Source: Fibrobacter sp.
Lineage (GTDB): Bacteria > Fibrobacterota > Fibrobacteria > Fibrobacterales > Fibrobacteraceae
Direction of reading: 5' to 3'
Assembly: GCA_017642335.1 (NCBI GenBank)
Contig: JAGCPF010000018.1
Span: forward strand, 1 to 41,404
DNA: 41,404 bases
Shown here: one piece after another, positions 35,449-41,404 of the stretch
Layout of the letters: every line of letters begins with the position of its first letter
How positions within the stretch are numbered: the first letter of the stretch is position 1
Position numbers and translations under genes: made by a program
The notes under the pieces: generated by a model
Database searches by the model: none
What the model was told of the DNA's origin: nothing
Seen by the model: the letters and a program-made list of their open reading frames with translations, nothing else

Positions 35449-37635
35449 CTAATCTTTTACGCAGCGGACTGAAAGAGCGTAGTCCTTGCCATTGTCGACT
35501 ATGCCCGCTAAGTTGTTATCGCTCAAGTACACGTAGTAGCTATTCTCTGTAGAGCTCCAAGAATACATACCCATGCTATGGGCGCAGAACCCCAAATCGA
35601 CGAGCCATAAGCCGGTAGGCAATGCCGAGAACGCGTAGGCATCCGTACCATTGTCATCACCAATCCAGCCGCTAGCGGACTTGAGCTTTATGGCCGCTGT
35701 AGAGTCACCACCAACCGCTGCGAAAAGTTTTCCCCATTCCGTCGAATCCGGTAAGTGCCATCCATCAGGGCAAACTCCACGCACTGGGTACTTCGGGGTG
35801 CAAGATGTTCCATTACCGCAGCCCTCGCCATTCGAACTCCACTGGCCCGCACTGTCCATCGCCGCAGCCCGGGTGTAAAGGCGACCGTCCTTGGTACAAT
35901 ATTTTGCCGAGTCATTAAAGCAAAAGCTTTGGTCCGCTTCGTAATTCAGATTTTCCGCCATCCACCACTGGTCACCAATTTGGACAGTCTTATAAGTTCG
36001 TTTGTCACGAGAATCTGTCAGTGTACCATATACGCATTTGTCTTCAGTTTCTGTTTTGCAAGCTTTTGCCAAAGCTACAGAACTGCTACTTAATTTCGCT
36101 TTTGAGCTACTTGATTTCGTAGATGAAGAAGACTCCGCACTTGACGACGATTCTGCCTTTTCACTGCTGCTAGACTTTGCATCAGACGAAGTTTGGGAAT
36201 CCAGAATGCAGCGGACGGACATTGCGTTGATCATCGGCTCGCCCCAAATACCCGAATCCGTATAACGATCATCCAAATACATACTGAAAGCGTGATCGAC
36301 CCGAATCCTATTGCCGTCAAGCCTTGTCGACTTTTCAATATCTTCCGTAGAACTCCAGAAATAAGCCAATGCCCCGTAGCCAATAAAATCGTACGACTCA
36401 ATATTTTGAGTAACAAAGCCGCTCAAATCATCTTCTCTTCTGTAACCTCCGGGAAGTGCGGTAAATCCGTAATCGTCAGTACCGACAGCCTCTTCTCTCG
36501 CAGATTTCCATCCGCTAGCGGATTTGAGCTTTATTCCCGCACTATCTTCACCACCGACTGTTTCTATCAAGGTTTCGAATTCGGCCTTAGAGGGCAAGTG
36601 CCAGCCACTGGGGCAAGCCTGCATTGCGGCATCCCACTTGTAAAGACGACCGTACTTATTGCATGCGGTCGAATTGTTTTCAAAACAGTAGCTGGGACCC
36701 GTATTGTAATTCAAATTTTCCGCCATCCAGACCTGGTCTCCGATTTTTACGGTCTTGTAGGTCTTGTTATTGCGCGGGTCCGTCATGGTGTTGTTTTCCT
36801 CGTCGTATATGGCCTTGGTGTCGCGCGCACTTGAAGACGATTTCGCGGACGAAGAAGACTTTGCAGAACTTGATGAACTCTTTTTGCTCGACGAAGACTT
36901 CGCCTTGCTACTGCTCGATTTTGCGGAAGGAATTTTCTTCACGCAGCGAACGGAGAACGATTCTTCTGGGCTAGAGTTGATTATATCAATTTCATCCAAA
37001 TCGCCAATCAAATTGACGATGAACGTATCACTGTACAAAATTCCTTCAGTACCCCAGAAAATAGCCCATTTACCTTCGCCGTCGAATTTTCCGTCATGAT
37101 TCATAGCTCCTGCTGGGAGCGCAGCAAAGGAATATTCATCCGTGCCATTGCCGTTATCTTCCCAACCGCTTTTCGACTTAAGCGCAAGTCCTGCCTTTGA
37201 TAGCCCCCCAACATCTTCGATTAACATGCTCCAATCCAAAAACGTCGGCAGATGGAATCCGTCAGGACAAGCGTCATTGGCTTCGTCCCAAGTGTAAAGG
37301 CGGCCATACTTATCGCAATTGCTTTCTTTGTCTTTATAGCAGGAGCTGTTCTTCGTTTTGTAATTGAGGTTTTCGGCCATCCAGATTTGCTCGCCAATCG
37401 TCACGGTCTTGTACTTCTGTTCGTCGCGAGAATCCTTTAACGTGCCGCTTTCGATATCGTCTGCACTTATTGCGCTGCTGCTGGATTTCCCAGAATCGCC
37501 CTTCTTGCTGCTGCTGGATTTTTTCTCAGTGCTGCTGGATACCGGTTCGTCCGGGCTTGCTGACGAGGAATCGTCACCTCCGCAAGCAGCGAACAGGAAT
37601 GCGGACATGGCGCATATTGCGAATATCTTTTTCAT
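35449..37635 (-). CDS. Lipoprotein with three F. succinogenes major paralogous domains
   Basis: A 728-residue predicted surface lipoprotein. Signal peptide MKKIFAICAMSAFLFAAC with Cys18 in a canonical lipobox. Three copies of the TIGR02145 domain (about residues 65-230, 283-478, 538-728) are joined by poly-Ser/Lys linkers. Each copy has YKTV.IG.Q.WMAENLNY, YGRLY (DGRLY in copy 3), CP.G.HLP, LKS.SGW, ALP.G, a W.(S/T)TE-type strand and SVRC at the end. Copy 3 carries an extra 22-residue loop (GEGCGNGTSCTPKYPVRG). The domain is greatly amplified in Fibrobacter and its molecular function is unknown. GGAGG is 5 nt before the ATG at 37635; a longer in-frame start is unlikely. A TACATT box at 37676-37671 gives a 28-nt leader. 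Confidence 0.95.
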   Translation of the reverse strand: MKKIFAICAMSAFLFAACGGDDSSSASPDEPVSSSTEKKSSSSKKGDSGKSSSSAISADDIESGTLKDSRDEQKYKTVTIGEQIWMAENLNYKTKNSSCYKDKESNCDKYGRLYTWDEANDACPDGFHLPTFLDWSMLIEDVGGLSKAGLALKSKSGWEDNGNGTDEYSFAALPAGAMNHDGKFDGEGKWAIFWGTEGILYSDTFIVNLIGDLDEIDIINSSPEESFSVRCVKKIPSAKSSSSKAKSSSSKKSSSSSAKSSSSAKSSSSARDTKAIYDEENNTMTDPRNNKTYKTVKIGDQVWMAENLNYNTGPSYCFENNSTACNKYGRLYKWDAAMQACPSGWHLPSKAEFETLIETVGGEDSAGIKLKSASGWKSAREEAVGTDDYGFTALPGGYRREDDLSGFVTQNIESYDFIGYGALAYFWSSTEDIEKSTRLDGNRIRVDHAFSMYLDDRYTDSGIWGEPMINAMSVRCILDSQTSSDAKSSSSEKAESSSSAESSSSTKSSSSKAKLSSSSVALAKACKTETEDKCVYGTLTDSRDKRTYKTVQIGDQWWMAENLNYEADQSFCFNDSAKYCTKDGRLYTRAAAMDSAGQWSSNGEGCGNGTSCTPKYPVRGVCPDGWHLPDSTEWGKLFAAVGGDSTAAIKLKSASGWIGDDNGTDAYAFSALPTGLWLVDLGFCAHSMGMYSWSSTENSYYVYLSDNNLAGIVDNGKDYALSVRCVKD

Positions 37636-37701
37636 CCAATCCTCCAAGAAGCACATTGAATATTTCTTTTAATGTAAGAAAAAGAAGTAGTAACGTCAAG
37701 G

Positions 37702-37726
37702 AAAAAGCCCCCAGCAATGCAGGGGC
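37702..37726 (-). terminator. Terminator of the YkvA-like gene
   Basis: Minus-strand hairpin GCCCCTGC...GGGGGC with a T5 run, about 35 nt after the stop at 37760. Confidence 0.75.
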
Positions 37727-37759
37727 ATGTGAAGTTGTATCATATGAGAGGGGGAGGCT

Positions 37760-38158
37760 TTACTGCGTCACGAGCTTGACAATCAATGCGACAAGGCCGC
37801 CAACGGCAACTCCGGCAATCACGACCAAAGCGATTAGCATCCACTTGAGATACTTTGCCAGACGCACCGTCAAGGCTCCCTGATCCTTTGCAAATTGCTG
37901 GTAGAGGTTTAGCGCAGCCATTGTGGTAAAGCCAAAGTCGTCAAGCCAGCCCAACACGGGAAGCGCGTCCGGAACCGCGTCGATTGGGGACAAGTCGTAG
38001 ACGAGGGCGGCCATCGCAATCAAGACGGAAAGAGCCTTCCACACGACGGAGACTCCGTTCTGTTCTTTCTCCGCGCCCTTGTTCCTGCGGCTAGAATGTG
38101 CGTCCATTTCGCTCATGTCGTGGACTTCGACGTCTTCAAAAACTTTACCATTGCGCAT
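37760..38158 (-). CDS. YkvA-like DUF1232 membrane protein
   Basis: A 132-residue protein of the DUF1232 family, function unknown. The signature YDLSPIDAVPDALPVLGWLD (about 54-73) followed by DFG is intact. A hydrophobic segment precedes it (VLIAMAALV), and a C-terminal transmembrane helix follows (WMLIALVVIAGVAVGGLVAL, about 106-125). The first 35 residues are charged and probably cytoplasmic. GAGG lies before the ATG, and TATATT at 38192-38187 predicts a 22-nt leader. Confidence 0.88.
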   Translation of the reverse strand: MRNGKVFEDVEVHDMSEMDAHSSRRNKGAEKEQNGVSVVWKALSVLIAMAALVYDLSPIDAVPDALPVLGWLDDFGFTTMAALNLYQQFAKDQGALTVRLAKYLKWMLIALVVIAGVAVGGLVALIVKLVTQ

Positions 38159-38186
38159 TGCAACCTCAGCCTTTTCTCTTTAGAAT

Positions 38187-38192
38187 AATATA
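38187..38192 (-). promoter_or_regulatory. -10 box of the YkvA-like gene
   Basis: TATATT on the minus strand, predicted start near 38180. Confidence 0.4.
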
Positions 38193-38197
38193 TAAAA

Positions 38198-38218
38198 TGC
38201 CGTACAAGAAGTACGGCA
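38198..38218 (-). terminator. Possible weak terminator of the DUF1846 gene
   Basis: TGCCGTAC and GTACGGCA (8-bp perfect arms, 5-nt loop), followed on the minus strand by TTTTATAT. The T-run is short. Confidence 0.5.
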
Positions 38219-38258
38219 AAGAAAATGTAACGCAGTATTGCGCCGATGATTCGTTTTT

Positions 38259-39743
38259 TTATCCGTGATACAAGTTACCGCTTTGATAATTCGGTTCTGT
38301 GGTCAGGTTCACACCGAGGCGGCGGAACACGCCCACGTCCACCTGCGAGAGAATCACGCTGGAATGCACTTCGCAGTGGCGCAGTTCCGGCAACTTCTCG
38401 AGGGCGATTTTAGCGTTGTAGTCCGTGAGGGCACAGACAGAGAGCGCCACGAGGGCCTCGTCCATGTGCAAGCGCGGGTTCTTGTGCCCGAGTTGCTTCG
38501 TCTTCAGGTTCTGAATCGGCTCAATCACCATCGGCGAAAGCAGACGCACTTCGTCGGGAATCTTTGCGAGGTGCTTGAGTGCGTCAAGCAGCATGGCAGA
38601 AGAAGCGCCCAAGAGCGAAGAAGTCTTCGCCGAGATGATGGCTCCGTCGTTCAGCTGGATAGCAACCGCCGGGCCACCGGTCTGTTCGGCCTTTTCCACG
38701 GCAGCGGCGATCACGGGGCGGTCGGCAGTGCTAATCTGCGCCTGCTCCATGATGAGTTCCTGCTTGTAAATCTGGTCTTTTTCCGCGTTGCCCTTGCGCA
38801 CGTCGCAAAGCGTGTTGTAATAGCGGCGGATGATTTCCTGGCGCGCGGCCTCGCAAACGGCGTCGTCATCGACAATGCAGTTGCCGGCCATGTTCACGCC
38901 CATGTCCGTGGGGCTCTTGTACGGGGATTCACCGAGAATGCGCGTAAACAGAGCGTTCAGCACCGGGAAAATTTCCACGTCACGATTGTAGTTGATGGTT
39001 GTTTGCCCGTAAGCTTCCAGATGGAACGGGTCAATCATGTTCACGTCGTTCAAGTCGGCTGTTGCAGCCTCGTAAGCGAGGTTCACCGGGTGCTTCAGCG
39101 GAATGTTCCAAATCGGGAACGTCTCGAACTTGGCATAGCCAGCCTTCACGCCGCGCTTGTTTTCATGATAAATTTGCGAAAGGCACACGGCCATCTTTCC
39201 ACTCCCGGGGCCCGGAGCGGTCACAACGACGAGTTCGCGGATAGTTTCAACAAATTCATTCTTGCCGTAACCGTCGTCGCTTACAACCAAAGGAATGTTG
39301 CTCGGGTAACCCGCAATCGGGTAGTGGCGGTAAACCTTGAGGCCAAGTCCTTCCAGCTTCTTCTGGTAGGCAATCGCGCTCGGCTGTTCCTGCCAGCGGG
39401 TCAGCACCACGGAGCTCACGTACAGGCCGTAACCGCGGAAGGCGTCAATCAGGCGGAGCACGTCCTGGTCATAGGTAATGCCGAGGTCGCCGCGGACCTT
39501 GTTTTTCTCGATATCGCCCGCGTTAATGGCGATGATGACTTCGGCCTTATCTTTCAGCTTTTCGAGCATGCGGATCTTGCTATCCGGAGCAAAGCCCGGC
39601 AACACACGTGATGCGTGATGGTCGTCGAACAGTTTTCCGCCGAATTCCAGGTAAAGCTTTCCGCCGAACTTAGCAATGCGTTCCGCAATCTTTTCGGACT
39701 GCATCTTGAGGTACGCCGCGTTATCAAAACCTACTTTGAACAT
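38259..39743 (-). CDS. DUF1846 family protein
   Basis: A 494-residue cytoplasmic protein of the DUF1846 family (PF08903 type), function unknown. Recognised from the start FKVGFDNAAYLKMQSEKIAE, RVLPGFAPDSKIRML, EVIIAINAGDIEKNKVRGDL, VVVTAPGPGSGKMAVCLSQI (a P-loop-like GPGSGK near residue 180), HPVNLAYEAATADLNDVNMI, and the C-terminal LHMDEALVALSVCALTDYNA. The near P-loop suggests nucleotide binding, but no activity is established to my knowledge. Length is normal for the family. A GAAGG lies upstream of the ATG, and TAATTT (39776-39771) predicts a 21-nt leader. Confidence 0.92.
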   Translation of the reverse strand: MFKVGFDNAAYLKMQSEKIAERIAKFGGKLYLEFGGKLFDDHHASRVLPGFAPDSKIRMLEKLKDKAEVIIAINAGDIEKNKVRGDLGITYDQDVLRLIDAFRGYGLYVSSVVLTRWQEQPSAIAYQKKLEGLGLKVYRHYPIAGYPSNIPLVVSDDGYGKNEFVETIRELVVVTAPGPGSGKMAVCLSQIYHENKRGVKAGYAKFETFPIWNIPLKHPVNLAYEAATADLNDVNMIDPFHLEAYGQTTINYNRDVEIFPVLNALFTRILGESPYKSPTDMGVNMAGNCIVDDDAVCEAARQEIIRRYYNTLCDVRKGNAEKDQIYKQELIMEQAQISTADRPVIAAAVEKAEQTGGPAVAIQLNDGAIISAKTSSLLGASSAMLLDALKHLAKIPDEVRLLSPMVIEPIQNLKTKQLGHKNPRLHMDEALVALSVCALTDYNAKIALEKLPELRHCEVHSSVILSQVDVGVFRRLGVNLTTEPNYQSGNLYHG

Positions 39744-39770
39744 CTTTCTTTTCGCCTTCAGACAATCTTA

Positions 39771-39776
39771 AAATTA
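39771..39776 (-). promoter_or_regulatory. -10 box of the DUF1846 gene
   Basis: TAATTT followed by TA on the minus strand, predicted start near 39764. It lies downstream of the ilvC terminator. Confidence 0.4.
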
Positions 39777-39813
39777 ACCACACAAAAATAAAAAAAATGG
39801 GGAAAACCTACAA

Positions 39814-39848
39814 CAAAAAAAGCCCGCTGGGCGTCAACCCGACAGGCT
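39814..39848 (-). terminator. Terminator of ilvC
   Basis: Minus-strand AGCCTGTCGGG pairs with CCCAGCGGGCT (one mismatch, two wobble pairs) and is followed by T7. Confidence 0.8.
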
Positions 39849-39878
39849 CTTTAAAATCGTCAATATGAGAGGGCGCGA

Positions 39879-41357
39879 TTACACGACCTTGGTCATACCA
39901 GACATACGGTCTCTCAACCAAGCGCCCACTTCTTCAACGGGGTGGTTGCGGATGTTCTTGTTCACCTTGATGAGTTCTTCGTTATCCACGGCGGTGGTCT
40001 TGCCTTCGCCGTAGATAGCGCCGATGTCGTCCTTCTTCACTTCGTTCTTCATGAAGTCGGCGAGCAGAGGCACGCACTTGTTGGCGAACAGGTAGCAGCC
40101 GTATTCGGCGGTGTCACTGATCACGCGGTTCATTTCGTACAACTTCTTACGAGCGATGAGGTTGGCGATAAGCGGAGTCTCGTGGAGAGATTCGTAGTAG
40201 GCGCTCATCGGCTTGATGCCCACGGAGCACATGGTTTCGAAAGCGAGTTCCACACCGGCCTTGATCATGGCGGTCATGAGAACGCCGCGGTCGAAGTATT
40301 CCTGTTCGGTGATCACCTTGTCGGTAGCTTCGACCTTTTCGAATTCGAGCTCGCCCGTTTCGCCACGCCACTTGAGCAAATCCTTGTCGCCGGCTTCCCA
40401 GTCGACCATCATGGTGCTGGAGAACTTGCCAGAGATGATGTTGTCCTGGTGTTCCTGGTAGAGCGGTTTCATGATCTTCTTCATCTTTTCGGCGAGTTCC
40501 GTGGCGCGGATCTTGGCCGGGTTGGAGAGACGGTCCATCATGTTGGTGATGCCGCCGTGCTTCAGGGCTTCGGAAATGGTTTCCCAGCCGTACTGGAGCA
40601 GCTTGACCGCGTAAGCCGGTTCAACGCCGAATTCCTTCACCATCTTGTCGTAGCAGAGGATCGTGCCGGTCTGGAGCATACCGCAAAGGATGGTCTGTTC
40701 GCCCATGAGGTCGGACTTCACTTCGGCAACGAAAGAGCTTTCGAGAACGCCCGGACGGTCGGCATGAAGGCCAGCAGCGTAAGCCTTGGCGTAGTCCCAA
40801 CCCTTGCCTTCGGGGTCGTTTTCCGGGTGCACGGCGATAAGGCAGGGCATACCGAAACCGCGAACGTATTCGCTACGGACTTCGGAACCCGGGCCCTTCG
40901 GGGCGACCATGATCACCGTGATGTCCTTGCGGATTTCCTGGCCTTCTTCAACGATGTTGAAGCCGTGGCTGTAAGAGAGGGCGGCGCCCTTCTTCATGAG
41001 CTTCATGATGGCCGGGATCACGTTGTGGTGCTGCTTGTCCGGTGTGAGGTTGCAAACGAGGTCTGCATCCGGAATCATTTCTTCGTAGGTACCGACCTTG
41101 AAGCCGTTTTCAGTAGCGTTCTTCCAGGACTGGCGCTTCTGTTCGATGGCTTCCTTGCGGAGCGTGTAAGAGACGTCGAGGCCGCTATCGCGCAGGTCAA
41201 GACCCTGATGGAGACCCTGGGCACCGCAACCGACGAACACGATCTTCTTGCCCTTGAGGGCTTCAACACCACGGCTGAATTCAGAATGTTCCATGAAACG
41301 GCAGTGGCCAATTTCTTCGAGTTGGCGACGCATAGGGATAGAATTGAAATAATTCAT
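39879..41357 (-). CDS. ilvC: Ketol-acid reductoisomerase (class II)
   Basis: Second step of isoleucine/valine synthesis: Mg-dependent alkyl migration and NADPH reduction of acetolactate or acetohydroxybutyrate. 492 residues, the long class II form with a duplicated C-terminal domain. The Rossmann motif is [20 protein letters not shown] (39-58), followed by the phosphate-contact region [24 protein letters not shown] lies after the cofactor domain. Metal ligands lie in [13 protein letters not shown]; duplicated-domain residues are seen in [20 protein letters not shown] and [27 protein letters not shown] precedes the ATG, and a TATCTTTC -10-like box (41401-41394) lies at the window edge. Confidence 0.98.
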   Translation of the reverse strand: MNYFNSIPMRRQLEEIGHCRFMEHSEFSRGVEALKGKKIVFVGCGAQGLHQGLDLRDSGLDVSYTLRKEAIEQKRQSWKNATENGFKVGTYEEMIPDADLVCNLTPDKQHHNVIPAIMKLMKKGAALSYSHGFNIVEEGQEIRKDITVIMVAPKGPGSEVRSEYVRGFGMPCLIAVHPENDPEGKGWDYAKAYAAGLHADRPGVLESSFVAEVKSDLMGEQTILCGMLQTGTILCYDKMVKEFGVEPAYAVKLLQYGWETISEALKHGGITNMMDRLSNPAKIRATELAEKMKKIMKPLYQEHQDNIISGKFSSTMMVDWEAGDKDLLKWRGETGELEFEKVEATDKVITEQEYFDRGVLMTAMIKAGVELAFETMCSVGIKPMSAYYESLHETPLIANLIARKKLYEMNRVISDTAEYGCYLFANKCVPLLADFMKNEVKKDDIGAIYGEGKTTAVDNEELIKVNKNIRNHPVEEVGAWLRDRMSGMTKVV

Positions 41358-41393
41358 TTTTTGAACCTCTGTTAAATAAAATTGTTCCGGGGG

Positions 41394-41401
41394 GAAAGAT
41401 A
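41394..41401 (-). promoter_or_regulatory. -10 box of ilvC
   Basis: TATCTTTC on the minus strand, predicted start near 41389 and a 32-nt leader. The -35 region is outside the window. No leader-peptide or T-box-like structure is visible in the leader. Confidence 0.35.
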
Positions 41402-41404
41402 GCA

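Noticed and set aside
36840..36930. Short repeats in the lipoprotein gene as a possible CRISPR or tandem array
   Set aside because: They encode the poly-Ser/Lys linker in frame; no spacers of regular length.
38265..39611. 448-residue frame antisense to the DUF1846 gene
   Set aside because: Shadow of a well-conserved family on the minus strand; the translation is His/Arg-rich without motifs.
41358..41404. T-box or attenuator leader for ilvC
   Set aside because: Only 47 bases are visible upstream, with no leader peptide, antiterminator stem or T-box sequence.

Overview
The window comes from a Fibrobacter-type genome (phylum Fibrobacterota; F. succinogenes or a close relative). The diagnostic genes are a lipoprotein with three copies of the F. 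succinogenes major paralogous domain (TIGR02145-like), a fibro-slime-domain surface protein (TIGR02148-like), several secreted proteins with poly-Ser linkers, and secreted enzymes with short basic C-terminal tails. Most of the DNA looks near 50% G+C; one small island (about 1.5-2.9 kb) is clearly AT-richer. About 40 protein genes are supported. I recognised no rRNA, tRNA, CRISPR array, transposase or phage genes.

Layout. 1-2.9 kb: the 5' part of valS, a flavin split-barrel gene, an AT-rich uracil-DNA-glycosylase-like gene and a toxin-antitoxin pair. 3.2-4.6 kb: a cytoplasmic SIMPL-domain gene and two unknowns. 4.6-9.6 kb: a secretion locus on the minus strand in which a GH18 chitinase and a DUF4832-like TIM-barrel protein are translationally coupled and bracketed by two paralogous Ser-rich lipoproteins that share an upstream DNA element. 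9.8-11.7 kb: an ACT-domain protein and phenylacetate-CoA ligase. 12-15.2 kb: bamA-skp. 15.3-20 kb: an SpoU methyltransferase, a 5-FCL homologue with an N-terminal membrane segment, rnd, rsmA and divergent trpS. 20-25 kb: envelope proteins ending in the fibro-slime protein. 25.2-28.9 kb: yajC-def-SpoIID-mtaB operon. 29-33.1 kb: rpsP-rimM-trmD-rplS followed by two CRP-like cyclic-nucleotide-domain genes. 33.4-41.4 kb: htpG, the triple-domain lipoprotein, a YkvA-like protein, a DUF1846 protein and ilvC.

Themes. Much of the window is envelope biogenesis (BamA, Skp, YajC, SpoIID) together with its cargo (outer-membrane barrels, lipoproteins, chitinase, fibro-slime adhesin). The rest is translation and RNA maintenance (valS, trpS, rsmA, trmD, rimM, rpsP, rplS, mtaB, def, rnd).

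The most interesting whole-window signal is in the promoters. A TAnnTTTg-like -10 element, resembling the Bacteroidetes -7 box, recurs in front of most transcription units. In six genes without a Shine-Dalgarno sequence (valS, rnd, rsmA, trpS and two envelope genes) it lies so close to the ATG that the predicted transcript starts 0-4 nt before the start codon, that is, it is leaderless. Genes with a clear ribosome-binding site carry the same box 20-50 nt further upstream. Other notable points are a sigma-54-like promoter before htpG, the shared element of the twin lipoproteins, an insertion in POTRA3 of BamA, and the membrane-anchored 5-FCL homologue.
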